Below are positions 1 through 6,912 of a stretch of 13,202 nucleotides of DNA, one piece after another. The stretch is from Promethearchaeota archaeon. GTDB taxonomy: Archaea > Asgardarchaeota > Lokiarchaeia > Sigynarchaeales > SOKP01. The stretch is from positions 1 through 13,202 of the forward strand of contig WJKD01000170.1 in assembly GCA_014729315.1 (NCBI GenBank), given 5' to 3'. The notes beneath the pieces are model-generated. The model did no database searches, was not told the origin of the DNA, and saw nothing but the letters and a program-made list of their open reading frames with translations. Numbering within the stretch: the first letter of the stretch is position 1; every line of letters starts with the position of its first letter. Both the position numbers and the translations under genes were made by a program.

Positions 1-538
1 GTTTAAGTAAGATGTCTCGTGCTCTATCGAAGTCTCTTTGGTAATCATTGAACTCTTGATCGAGTGCGTTCAATTTGTCTCCGTCAATCATCTTATTTTT
101 GGCTTTTTCAATATTCAAAGCTTTTTTAATAACGGCGGACCTTTTTTTGGAAACCTCCTCTAAAGCATCAGCAAAATCATTTATTTTACTGATTAAATAT
201 TCTTTTCGAGCAGCTATATCTTTAATAGCATTTAAATATTTGTCGTTATTTTCAATGTAAATATCGTTATCGTGGATTATATCTTGATATAACTTAACGT
301 CTTCGTCCTTCACATTTGACCGTTTTTCTCGAACGAGAGTTTGTAATTGTTTAAGTACATCTCGAAAAGTCCTGTTTAAAGACTGTCTTTCGATATTTAA
401 ATCAGCAATATTATCAGCGTATTTTTTTTGGGAACTAATTACATTATTTTGTTCTTTTGCTACTTTATTCAATTTTTTGGCTAAATCTTTTTCGATTTTA
501 GCTAATTCAAGCTCATCTTCATGAGTAATGATTGGCAT
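1..538 (-). CDS. Coiled-coil protein, C-terminus cut by window edge
   Basis: Reading down from ATG at 538, the frame stays open for 179 codons to the window edge, so the C-terminus is missing. I do not recognise a family. The visible part is almost entirely predicted helix, rich in Lys, Glu, Asp, Ile and Leu with heptad-like spacing, and has no signal peptide or membrane segment. It begins MPIITHEDELEL. There are no cysteines and no nucleotide-binding motif, so a structural or scaffolding role is possible but unproven. The start is supported by a purine-rich GAGGGG about 8 nt upstream and a TATA-like element at 592-599. It is co-oriented with the pelota/radical SAM pair but separated from it by 132 bp, so it probably has its own promoter. 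Low complexity makes remote similarity searches unreliable here. Confidence 0.8.
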   Translation of the reverse strand, partial: MPIITHEDELELAKIEKDLAKKLNKVAKEQNNVISSQKKYADNIADLNIERQSLNRTFRDVLKQLQTLVREKRSNVKDEDVKLYQDIIHDNDIYIENNDKYLNAIKDIAARKEYLISKINDFADALEEVSKKRSAVIKKALNIEKAKNKMIDGDKLNALDQEFNDYQRDFDRARDILLK

Positions 539-591
539 AACTAAACCCCTCAATATTTGTTGTTTTTAATTATATTAGTACTATTCAAGAC

Positions 592-599
592 ATATAAAA
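592..599 (-). promoter_or_regulatory. Candidate box A for the coiled-coil gene
   Basis: On the minus strand this reads TTTTATAT, close to the archaeal TATA element TTTATATA. It lies about 55-60 bp before the ATG at 538, which predicts a leader of roughly 30 nt containing the GAGGGG Shine-Dalgarno-like stretch. This is a pattern match only, in very AT-rich DNA. Confidence 0.4.
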
Positions 600-670
600 T
601 AAATTAATGAAAATAGTAGTTTTAATAATTATTTAAAGAATTTGATAATTTTTGCTAGGAATTTCTATAG

Positions 671-1705
671 TTAAAATTCAGAAACTGCCGTAATAATATT
701 ATCCTTATAGTTCGCTTTAATAATTCTTGCTTGAACTGTTTGGCCCAGGAGTTCTGAGCTAAATTTCCACGGTTTTTGGAGAAGGATTTTAATTCCTATA
801 TTTTCGCGGATTTTTCCTATACACTCGTAGTCCCATCTTCCTTTAGACACGATTTCTGTGGCTATCTTGTCACCTTTTTTAAATTTAGTCGGTATAAGAA
901 GTTTGCGCGGGTGAATTCCAAAATCGATTGGTCCCAATTTTAATTTAAGGTCAAATTCTTGTTCCAATTCCGAGAGCTGTTTATAGAAGTATCCCCAAGT
1001 CTTCGGTCGTATCTTTTTTAACTTCCTTCCCGTTTTATAGATGAGATACTTTTGAATCCCTATTTGTAAATCGCTCTCATTGTGTCCTTGTTTGCGAAAT
1101 TTTTTGACGAAGGAAATAATTTCTTCAATGTCTTCGTCGTTTTCTCCTGGAAACCATACAGGAGCTAAAAGAAGATCGATATTAGATTTTAAGATGAGGG
1201 TAATAATTTTTCGGAGAGTATCAATATCGTAATTTTTCGTATCGCAGAAATATGCCGCTTTTTCTGAATTAAATGTATTTAAACTGAGATTGATTCTGGT
1301 AAGTCCTAAGATTTCCAAATTTTTAATAAGTTCCGCATTAAGAAGTAGCCCGTTCGTTTGCATAGAAATAATGTCAATTCCCTTCAAACGATTTAATTTT
1401 TTTAATAAGGAGAATAATTCGGAATACAGTAATATTTCTCCGTAAGGGGCGATATGAACTTCAATATCGTATTTTCCTTTAACATTAATAACTTTTTTAA
1501 GCGTAGCAATGAGATAATCTGAGGAAACAATGAAATTGTTTTGATAAGCACCCGCAGAGACAAAACAATATCGACATTTCAAATTACATAAGGTTAATGG
1601 TTTAAGTTCGATAACATTAGTTCCCCTATCAATTAATCCTATGAAATCGAGACCAAAAAGAGGAATATTGGACTCTTGGTCCACATAGATAATTTCTTGA
1701 GACAT
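671..1705 (-). CDS. Radical SAM protein with C-terminal TRAM-like domain
   Basis: The 344-residue protein carries a canonical radical SAM cluster motif, CNLKCRYC, at C40, C44 and C47, preceded by the strand VIELKPLTL. A following PYGE at about residues 87-90 occupies the position of the glycine-rich SAM-binding motif. Residues about 275-344 look like a TRAM/OB fold: FKKGDKIATEIV, then ECIGKIRENIGIKI, then LGQTVQARII, a pattern used by RNA-modifying enzymes. From memory this arrangement matches the archaeal COG2100 group, whose reaction is unknown. The N-terminal domain of MiaB-type methylthiotransferases is absent. The ATG lies 6 bp after the pelota stop, so the two are almost certainly co-transcribed. 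I infer an RNA- or ribosome-linked modification; the substrate is unknown. A 6-bp inverted repeat (659-664 with 674-679) straddles the stop. Confidence 0.88.
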   Translation of the reverse strand: MSQEIIYVDQESNIPLFGLDFIGLIDRGTNVIELKPLTLCNLKCRYCFVSAGAYQNNFIVSSDYLIATLKKVINVKGKYDIEVHIAPYGEILLYSELFSLLKKLNRLKGIDIISMQTNGLLLNAELIKNLEILGLTRINLSLNTFNSEKAAYFCDTKNYDIDTLRKIITLILKSNIDLLLAPVWFPGENDEDIEEIISFVKKFRKQGHNESDLQIGIQKYLIYKTGRKLKKIRPKTWGYFYKQLSELEQEFDLKLKLGPIDFGIHPRKLLIPTKFKKGDKIATEIVSKGRWDYECIGKIRENIGIKILLQKPWKFSSELLGQTVQARIIKANYKDNIITAVSEF

Positions 1706-1711
1706 AATAAT

Positions 1712-2785
1712 TTATAAGTTATAGCGTAAAATAGCAACAATCTTACCTAAATCCTTTATCTGCTTTCCTGTTGGGTGTTCGCTACTTAAGATCAGTACAG
1801 AACCTCCCGTATCTTCGACATTTGTTATAATCTCCTCAATTTGTAATTTATCTTCTTTTGAAACGCCTCTAATTACAATATCGACTAAGAGGAGTTCCTT
1901 TACTGCTCCTAATTTTGCAGCTTCAGCAACTTCTTGGATTCCTATTGCGATTAAATCGGGATTTGTACTGAATAGCGAAAAAATTTTTTCTATTTTTTCC
2001 GTTTCTTTGAGAATTTTGATTGTTTTACGGAATTTTTCGAGCTCGCGTGACTTTAATGTTTCCAAGATGGCAGACTCCGTTCCAGAGCTAGCGTGTATGC
2101 TCCGAATCTTATTAGCTATTTCTATTTGAGAATTTTCCTTGAGGTGAGTAATAAAGTGATCTCTCGCGTTCCCCGGTCCGCAGATGATAATCAAGTTAAT
2201 CTCGTTGTTTTGTAGATTTTGTTCCACCACTTTTCTGATGTCCTCAAAAAAATCTTTATAAGCTTTATTTCGATGAGATTGTTGATAACGCTTTCCGGGA
2301 ATGTGTTTTTTTATTGTAGCAATTTTATTGTGACTGTAATTCGTGGTTAGCGAGATTGTTGCGAGGCCGGTTTCAATTGCGACGAAGAGGATTAAGAAAT
2401 TTGATTCAAATTTAGACGATTCTCTTAACCTTTTTAGGTCTTGTTTTGACCATTCTTCTTTAATAATCGTGTATTGTTGGTGCACTTCAATGTTGAAGGT
2501 GTGATAAGACCCGTAGCTCACATAATCGCTCGGTCCTTCCAAAATCGTTCCTTTAACTCGTAATCGATTAGAAAATTCGTGAAATGCCACATCCTCTACT
2601 TTGAGTTTTAGAAACATTGGTTTTCTTTCCCCTTTCGAGCCTTCTTTCATGACAACTCTTCGATACGTTCTCCCTTGCACTTGATCTCCGGGAGAGATCA
2701 CATTATACAAGATCCAGAGATCGTTCAGGTTATCGATTTGTACGGTGATATCGCCAGATTTTAGGTTTTTTTCTAAGATTTTCAA
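1712..2785 (-). CDS. pelA: aPelota (Dom34), ribosome rescue factor
   Basis: At 357 residues this is the usual length for archaeal Pelota. The opening MKILEKNLKSGDITVQ, then NDLWILYNVISPGD (N-terminal Sm-like domain, about 1-130), is diagnostic. A central eRF1-like domain follows (about 135-260, with IPGKRY and IIICGPGNARD), then an L7Ae-like C-terminal domain (about 265-357, with LLLVDIVIRG and ILSSEHPTG). There is no GGQ motif, as expected. Known role: with the EF1A-like aABCE1/EF1A partners, Pelota binds the empty A site of stalled ribosomes and promotes subunit splitting. The start is TTG at 2785: an in-frame stop lies 7 codons upstream, no ATG is available, and GGAG sits 10 nt before the TTG. 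A TATA-like element is at 2851-2860. Confidence 0.96.
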   Translation of the reverse strand: MKILEKNLKSGDITVQIDNLNDLWILYNVISPGDQVQGRTYRRVVMKEGSKGERKPMFLKLKVEDVAFHEFSNRLRVKGTILEGPSDYVSYGSYHTFNIEVHQQYTIIKEEWSKQDLKRLRESSKFESNFLILFVAIETGLATISLTTNYSHNKIATIKKHIPGKRYQQSHRNKAYKDFFEDIRKVVEQNLQNNEINLIIICGPGNARDHFITHLKENSQIEIANKIRSIHASSGTESAILETLKSRELEKFRKTIKILKETEKIEKIFSLFSTNPDLIAIGIQEVAEAAKLGAVKELLLVDIVIRGVSKEDKLQIEEIITNVEDTGGSVLILSSEHPTGKQIKDLGKIVAILRYNL

Positions 2786-2850
2786 ATATTTGTTGCTCCA
2801 AATCTAATTCTATTAGTGTAAATAGGAATAGATCCCTTGAATAATTAACT

Positions 2851-2860
2851 TATTATAAAA
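2851..2860 (-). promoter_or_regulatory. Candidate box A for pelota operon
   Basis: The minus strand reads TTTTATAATA about 70 bp upstream of the pelota TTG. A transcription start near 2829 would give a leader of about 45 nt that includes the GGAG ribosome-binding site. A second AT-rich element near 2886 is a competing candidate. Confidence 0.35.
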
Positions 2861-2886
2861 AGAATGAATTAGTTTGGTTATCAATT

Positions 2887-2908
2887 ATAAAAAAGAAATA
2901 AAAAAAAA
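2887..2908 (-). terminator. Poly-T terminator after the 50-residue gene
   Basis: On the minus strand, about 20 nt after the stop of the small gene, there is a T9 tract (2900-2908) followed by ATTTC and another T6 run. Archaeal RNA polymerase stops at such U-tracts without needing a hairpin, and none is seen. It separates the small gene from the pelota promoter. Confidence 0.55.
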
Positions 2909-2928
2909 GATAAAATTCGCTTCTTTAA

Positions 2929-3081
2929 CTATTTTTCTCCTAGAGCTTGTTTGACTTTTTCAAGTTCTTCCATACGCTTTTTTTTTTCTTCTTGCATTGC
3001 TTTTACTTCATTTTCGTCTGGCTTATTTAGGGTTACCCCTTTTTTTATTGCGTCCTTAAGCTCGTCATCTAATTGAGGCAT
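2929..3081 (-). CDS. Small highly charged protein, 50 aa
   Basis: ATG at 3081 opens a 50-codon frame ending at TAG (2929-2931). The product begins MPQLDDELKDAIKKG and ends KVKQALGEK. The N-terminal third is mixed, and residues about 23-46 are a strongly charged Lys/Glu helix (EEKKKRMEELEKVKQ), probably coiled coil. It has no cysteine, membrane segment or signal peptide. Evidence that it is real: a ribosome-binding site GGGTG about 9 nt upstream, TATA-like elements at 3117-3140, a strong poly-T terminator just after the stop, and the fact that it fills an otherwise empty 398-bp gap in the direction of its neighbours. I do not recognise a family. It could be a small partner subunit or a nucleic-acid-associated peptide. 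Confidence 0.65.
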   Translation of the reverse strand: MPQLDDELKDAIKKGVTLNKPDENEVKAMQEEKKKRMEELEKVKQALGEK

Positions 3082-3116
3082 CTTCTCAACACCCTTTTTC
3101 CTTTATTGTTTGTACT

Positions 3117-3140
3117 ATAAAATGATTTTTTAGTATATAG
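3117..3140 (-). promoter_or_regulatory. Candidate promoter of the 50-residue gene
   Basis: The minus strand contains CTATATA and TTTTATAG here, 36-60 bp before the ATG at 3081. Either could serve as box A; the former leaves a more comfortable leader including the GGGTG site. A further TTTATAAA lies at about 3160-3167. With three candidates the exact element cannot be decided by eye. Confidence 0.35.
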
Positions 3141-3183
3141 ACAATATGATAGAATTTGTTTATAAATTTTAGTTATTCTTTCT

Positions 3184-3630
3184 TTAAATGGCTAATTCCA
3201 TTAAATAGGCACTTTCTTGAGAATGATAATACTGATCAATTTTTTGGATAATTTGAAAATTGAACTGTTTGTATAAATTTATAGCCGGTTCATTTTTTGT
3301 ATTTACATTTAGTACGATTTTTGAGATTTCAGAAAACTCTTTAACTCGAAAAATAGTTTGCCTTAACAATATCGTGCCAAAACCGCAGTTTTGATACTTT
3401 GGTGATATTACAAAGTTAATTAAATTAGCCCTGTCTTTCCTATCTTTTATAACGATAACAAATCCAACGAGATGTTTCTTTCTTCTTCCTTTTTCCAATT
3501 TAAGAAAGATTAGATGATTTTTTATCAACTTTTTCATAATTTCTTTGGAAAACGCGTCGTGATTGAAAACTTTCCTTTCTAGATGAATAATTTTTGATAT
3601 ATCTCTGCGTTGGACTTCTTTAATTTTCAT
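3184..3630 (-). CDS. GNAT acetyltransferase, RimI/Naa10-like
   Basis: The 148-residue protein has the GNAT fold in order: the N-terminal MKIKEVQRRDISKIIHLE strand-helix; the acetyl-CoA motif A, VISPKYQNCGFGTILL, with the Q-x-x-G-x-G loop at about residues 80-85; and the motif B region NEPAINLYKQFNF. A late YY...AYLMEL matches the RimI/Ard1 branch, which acetylates protein N-termini. It is last in the five-gene run, and its ATG lies 11 bp inside the preceding radical SAM gene, implying translational coupling. GGGA lies about 12 nt upstream within that gene. The tight coupling raises the possibility that it acts on the product or substrate of the radical SAM enzyme rather than on general N-termini; that is inference. 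Substrate specificity cannot be read from the sequence. Confidence 0.9.
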   Translation of the reverse strand: MKIKEVQRRDISKIIHLERKVFNHDAFSKEIMKKLIKNHLIFLKLEKGRRKKHLVGFVIVIKDRKDRANLINFVISPKYQNCGFGTILLRQTIFRVKEFSEISKIVLNVNTKNEPAINLYKQFNFQIIQKIDQYYHSQESAYLMELAI

Positions 3631-4768
3631 AATCGTTTAATTCCCGTTTAAAAACTCTAATAGGGGTTTTTTCTGTTATTTGAGTATATTCTCCTCTTAA
3701 TGGTATTGATTCCATGATATGGCATTTTAATTTTTTTTTCTCAATTAGAGAGATGAAATCATCTTTTATAGCATATTCGTAAGAAATTTTAAGAATTTCT
3801 TGGTCTTCTTGAATAAATTGTATGGGAATCTTCATTTTTTGTATAAGCATGGTTTTCAATAGTGCTATATCTGCTCTATTTCCTCTTACTTCAGCCCATA
3901 ATAACAACCCCTCAGATGTTATTGTTTCATGAGGTAATTTTATAGAATCTGCTCTCCGTATATACCTATTTTTAAGTTGATAATAATCCTTTGAAATAAT
4001 TGGACAATAGTGGAGCATAATCTTTACTCGGCTTTGCATTTTTTTAATCAGATTAAGAGCGTCGGCATTACTTTGAGACACTGATGCGATAGTGCCGTCT
4101 TCTAAAATAAATCCTCTTTCTTTTAGTGCCTCGCTGTTGGGATAACACATTTCAAATTCATTCAGATTCACGAAATCGGCACCTATTTTGTCCAGATAAA
4201 GTATCAACCTTTCAATGTTTTTAATATGTTGTTTTTTTGGAATAACGGGAACCTCTGCTCCCACTGACATTCCCTTATTGAGAGCGAATCGAATGTTTGA
4301 AATTATATCTGGAGGAGTATTAAATCTTATCTCGTTTAATCCACATTGAGCTAATTTTTCAGCAATCTCTTCGGTAAATGTAAGTCCATTAGTGTAAAGA
4401 TGGACGTGAAAATCGCTTCCTATTTCTGATTTAACGTAGCTAATATAACCTATCGTTTCATTTATATTGCCCTTAGCCAAAGGTTCTCCTCCTGTAACGC
4501 TCATGCCTCGCGATTGAGTAATCCTAATTTCGTCAATTAATTCCTCCATTGAAAAGATTTTTATTTCGTTTGCGAAAGTGTGGTTCTTATCTTTTCTCGT
4601 TTTTGAAATCGGGCAGTACCACCGACAATGTGGTGGATGCTGGCAAATTCCGTTAAGAAATAGGACTGTTTTCAAACCTTTTAAACACAATTGGCATCCT
4701 TTAGGTATTCCTCTGTCATTAAAATAATAAGTTTTGCCCTCGGTTTCTGATAATTCAGTTTTATTCAT
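3620..4768 (-). CDS. Radical SAM protein with CX5CX3C variant motif
   Basis: The 382-residue protein contains GCQLC (C25, C28), then VLFLNG, then CQHPPHCRWYCP with C42, C48 and C52. The cluster motif is therefore CX5CX3C instead of the standard CX3CX2C. Radical SAM hallmarks follow: VTGGEPL at 91-97 (SAM amino-group motif), HVHLYTNGL at about 121-129, and NEIRFNTP and NLNEFEM strands of the barrel. The layout (GCxLC, VLFxxG, Cys motif, YCPIS, ANE, GGEP) fits, from memory, the archaeal COG2108 group related to pyruvate formate-lyase activating enzymes, function unknown. The Cys region is clean in the DNA, with no frameshift. Its ATG overlaps the stop of the nucleotidyltransferase gene (ATGA) and its end overlaps the acetyltransferase by 11 bp, so the three are probably co-translated. 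Confidence 0.85.
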   Translation of the reverse strand: MNKTELSETEGKTYYFNDRGIPKGCQLCLKGLKTVLFLNGICQHPPHCRWYCPISKTRKDKNHTFANEIKIFSMEELIDEIRITQSRGMSVTGGEPLAKGNINETIGYISYVKSEIGSDFHVHLYTNGLTFTEEIAEKLAQCGLNEIRFNTPPDIISNIRFALNKGMSVGAEVPVIPKKQHIKNIERLILYLDKIGADFVNLNEFEMCYPNSEALKERGFILEDGTIASVSQSNADALNLIKKMQSRVKIMLHYCPIISKDYYQLKNRYIRRADSIKLPHETITSEGLLLWAEVRGNRADIALLKTMLIQKMKIPIQFIQEDQEILKISYEYAIKDDFISLIEKKKLKCHIMESIPLRGEYTQITEKTPIRVFKRELNDYEN

Positions 4769-5472
4769 TTTTTGAACAATTTTTGTCTTACGATTGTTTT
4801 TTTGTTAGCTAATTCTTTTAAAGCCTCTTGCGTTGATTCTTCGATTTTTAGTGGCTTTTTTATAAAAGGTCCCGTCCTCCCATGTTTTTCTCTTCTTAGA
4901 AGGACTCTCTTTCTTTCAAGTATGGTTTCAATTGAAACACCAACCTTTTTTGCAGCATTAGATTCGCTATCTATAATAGATATTTCTTTGTGACCCTTTC
5001 GAATTGGAATAATTAGAACGAGTCTCTTATCTACACCAGGTACTCGAAGTTCAGACTTCAGTTGTTCTAAATTAACTTTTCCTCCAAACGAATAGAATTC
5101 AAGTGAGGTTTTTTCTAACTTCGTTAATGGTATCGTCACGCATTCTAATTCGCTTATATATAAGTATAATTTAAGCGAGTCGGAGGGTGTAGCCATGATT
5201 ATTTCTCGAAAATAGTTTTCAAAGCCATTTTTCGCCAAAATATATTCCACTTTAAAAGAAGGAACACGATTTAAAAAAACAATATCAATATCGCTTTCCT
5301 TATTCACGTCACCCCTGGCAACGCTTCCATAGACATATGGATTTAATCCCTCTTTCGTAAAGAGTTCTAATAGTTCAATGGCACGATTTCGTTTAGAATT
5401 TAACAAATCCCATTGGCTTCTTGAGTAGAATACGATATTATGATAATTCCTTAATATTTGTTCCTTATTCAT
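4765..5472 (-). CDS. Predicted minimal-type nucleotidyltransferase
   Basis: The 235-residue protein has the Pol-beta superfamily signature: VYGSVARGD at about 47-55 (GS...G loop) followed by SDIDIVF, with D61 and D63 as metal-binding aspartates. The third carboxylate could come from SELECVTIP, where Asp is usual, so a Glu may substitute. A Lys/Arg-rich C-terminal half (ILERKRVLLRREKHGR, KKPLKIEE) suggests nucleic-acid contact. Known members transfer nucleotides to RNA, proteins or antibiotics. From memory it resembles an archaeal predicted-nucleotidyltransferase family (COG1665-like), uncharacterised. It is 25 bp downstream of the membrane-anchored orphan and overlaps the next radical SAM gene by 4 bp (ATGA). 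No HEPN partner gene is adjacent, arguing against a MNT/HEPN toxin-antitoxin pair. Confidence 0.82.
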   Translation of the reverse strand: MNKEQILRNYHNIVFYSRSQWDLLNSKRNRAIELLELFTKEGLNPYVYGSVARGDVNKESDIDIVFLNRVPSFKVEYILAKNGFENYFREIIMATPSDSLKLYLYISELECVTIPLTKLEKTSLEFYSFGGKVNLEQLKSELRVPGVDKRLVLIIPIRKGHKEISIIDSESNAAKKVGVSIETILERKRVLLRREKHGRTGPFIKKPLKIEESTQEALKELANKKTIVRQKLFKK

Positions 5473-5497
5473 AAAAATTGAAAGTGATTGACATACC

Positions 5498-6277
5498 TTA
5501 TTTACTGTTTATAATTTTCAAGATTCCGCTCAAAAGAACGGTCTCACGATATTTAAATTGCTTGTTACAATTATTAATAACAAGAATATTTGTATTTTCT
5601 GATGAAACTTGATAAGCAATATCCACTTTTTTTAGTTTTGTCTTAAATTTATTGAATTTTTTTTTATTAAACACCAAAATAGAGGTCTCCAAAAGAGTCA
5701 TTATTAAATCCCTAGATTGTAATGTCCTTAAAAAAATTCCTGTGATCTCGGGATTTATTAGTATTATTTTCTCGGATATAGGCTTAAAAAAATGCAAATC
5801 GAATGTGGGAGTTAATGGAACTTGATTTAATAAAATGTAGGTTTCTGAACCAAGCGAAAAGTTTTCCTTGTTAGATTCTATAAAAGATCGGATGCGGGGG
5901 TATAAATCTTGTATATCCTCGTAAATTCTTTTCGAATCCACGATTATTTCTAAAACTTTATTTCCATAAGTAGCAATACCCTCCAAAAGAATTTGAGTTA
6001 ATTTATCGCTTTTATCTCTAATGAAAATTAAATTTGATTTTTCTCCCGAATCTACTTTTGAATAGACTAGATTAAAACCATTGATTGAAGGATTCGAAGT
6101 ATCTGCAATGATATTATTTGTTGGAAGGGCTTGTTTCTTAAGTGAAATATTTGAAAGCTCGTTTCGCCATCGATTCTTCCATTTGAATAGCTTAACAACG
6201 ACAAAAAAAACCAATAACAATAAGATAATGATTGTATCAATAAGAATCCAATCTAATCTAAATATATCTATGCTCAT
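5498..6277 (-). CDS. Membrane-anchored protein of unknown function
   Basis: The 259-residue protein has one strong N-terminal membrane segment (about residues 10-31, DTIIILLLLVFFVVVKLF) followed by a basic stretch KWKNRWR, predicting a single anchor with the rest cytoplasmic. The soluble part alternates hydrophobic strands and helices (SNLIFIRDKSDK, KVLEIIVDS, TYILLNQVP, KIILINPEI, NILVINNC), like an alpha/beta sandwich. It loosely recalls an alpha/beta hydrolase, but I see no nucleophile elbow GxSxG, so such an enzyme would be inactive. I do not recognise a family. It starts 13 bp after cutA and ends 25 bp before the nucleotidyltransferase, so it belongs to the same transcript. It may tether the downstream enzymes to the membrane; this is speculation. 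Confidence 0.75.
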   Translation of the reverse strand: MSIDIFRLDWILIDTIIILLLLVFFVVVKLFKWKNRWRNELSNISLKKQALPTNNIIADTSNPSINGFNLVYSKVDSGEKSNLIFIRDKSDKLTQILLEGIATYGNKVLEIIVDSKRIYEDIQDLYPRIRSFIESNKENFSLGSETYILLNQVPLTPTFDLHFFKPISEKIILINPEITGIFLRTLQSRDLIMTLLETSILVFNKKKFNKFKTKLKKVDIAYQVSSENTNILVINNCNKQFKYRETVLLSGILKIINSK

Positions 6278-6290
6278 TTTTAAACAAGTT

Positions 6291-6605
6291 TTAGGTCACT
6301 ACATCTTTAATCCAATTCAAGTATTTTTCAGAAGCTTTAGAAATTTCAAATCCGATGCATTCCGGAGTGTCGTAACTATGAATTTTGGTTATTTGCTTAA
6401 TGATTTTTTCTGAATTATCTTCAGTAGTCTTAATTAAAAGAAGATGTTCGTTATCTTCGTGAATTTTGTTTTCCCAAGTATAAACCGAGACGATATCTTT
6501 TACGATATTAACGCACGCTGCAAATTTACCATTAACGAGGTGTTTAGCAATCTTCTTACCTTCTTCTATACTGGGAACAGTTACTAAAAATAAAAAATAC
6601 TCCAT
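6291..6605 (-). CDS. cutA: CutA1 family protein
   Basis: At 104 residues the protein has the normal CutA1 length and pattern: VTVPSIEEGKKIAKHLV, then AACVNIV (about 30-36), SVYTWENKIHEDNEHLLLIKT (about 40-60), and the late IHSYDTPECIGFEI. CutA1 forms very stable trimers with a ferredoxin-like fold. It was named for divalent cation tolerance in E. coli, but its molecular role in archaea is unsettled. It is first in the five-gene minus-strand run. The start is supported by GAGTGAT 6 nt upstream, which pairs well with the 16S rRNA 3' end. A TATA-like ACTATATTT lies at 6658-6666, predicting a leader of about 30 nt. Confidence 0.95.
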   Translation of the reverse strand: MEYFLFLVTVPSIEEGKKIAKHLVNGKFAACVNIVKDIVSVYTWENKIHEDNEHLLLIKTTEDNSEKIIKQITKIHSYDTPECIGFEISKASEKYLNWIKDVVT

Positions 6606-6848
6606 TAAATATCACTCAATATTATACTTACTTTTTCTTTTGTTGATAGTAATAAAAAATATAGTATAGTTAATTAAAAATACTACTATTCAAAATTGAT
6701 TGAGTTTCAGATTAGCTTGTATCTAATAATCTAAGTAAATTGATTTTTAGCGTATTTTATACGATTATTGTTTTTTATTACATTTAAAAAAAACGCAACG
6801 AAGAAATTTATATAATTATAGTTTTATAATAATAATATCAAGAAAAAC
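6606..6848. promoter_or_regulatory. Divergent promoter region, cutA operon and longin-like gene
   Basis: This intergenic stretch holds two opposed promoters and no gene. For cutA (minus) the best box A is 6658-6666. For the longin-like gene (plus) TTTATATA at 6807-6814 is a perfect archaeal TATA element, predicting transcription start near 6836-6840. Between them lies an imperfect dyad at 6709-6732 (AGATTAG, 7-nt spacer, CTAATAATCT), a possible operator. The rest is AT-rich with no readable frame of interest. Confidence 0.6.
6807..6814 (+). promoter_or_regulatory. Box A of the longin-like gene
   Basis: TTTATATA matches the archaeal TATA consensus exactly, with a purine-rich stretch (GAAGAAA, possible BRE) just before it. 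The predicted start near 6836-6840 leaves about 10 nt to ATG 6849, but about 75 nt to the TTG at 6913, which favours the upstream start. Confidence 0.65.
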
Positions 6849-6912
6849 ATGAAAAAAGGTAATTATTATTCTACATAATGTTTATTTAATTCATCAGCTA
6901 ACGGGAATCTGC
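6849..6912 (+). other. Displaced N-terminal segment of the longin-like gene
   Basis: The frame of the downstream gene is open back to 6853 and encodes KKVIIILHNVYLIHQLTG and then ICLIHRKYG, exactly the first two strands expected of a longin-type fold. It has no start codon. An ATG does sit at 6849, about 10 nt after the predicted transcription start, but in another frame: ATG AAA AAA GGT ends at TAA (6876-6878). Removing one A from the A6 tract at 6852-6857 would join ATG to the long frame as MKKVIIILHN. Confidence 0.6.

Noticed and set aside
75..260. Plus-strand 61-codon frame
   Set aside because: Antisense shadow of the coiled-coil gene; hydrophobic product arising from its Lys/Glu codons.
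4772..4993. Plus-strand 73-codon frame
   Set aside because: Antisense shadow of the well-supported nucleotidyltransferase gene.
4765..5472. MNT/HEPN toxin-antitoxin pair
   Set aside because: The nucleotidyltransferase is larger than MNT antitoxins and neither neighbour is a HEPN protein.
6081..6413. Plus-strand 110-codon frame
   Set aside because: Lies antisense across the cutA and membrane-protein genes and has no recognisable domain.
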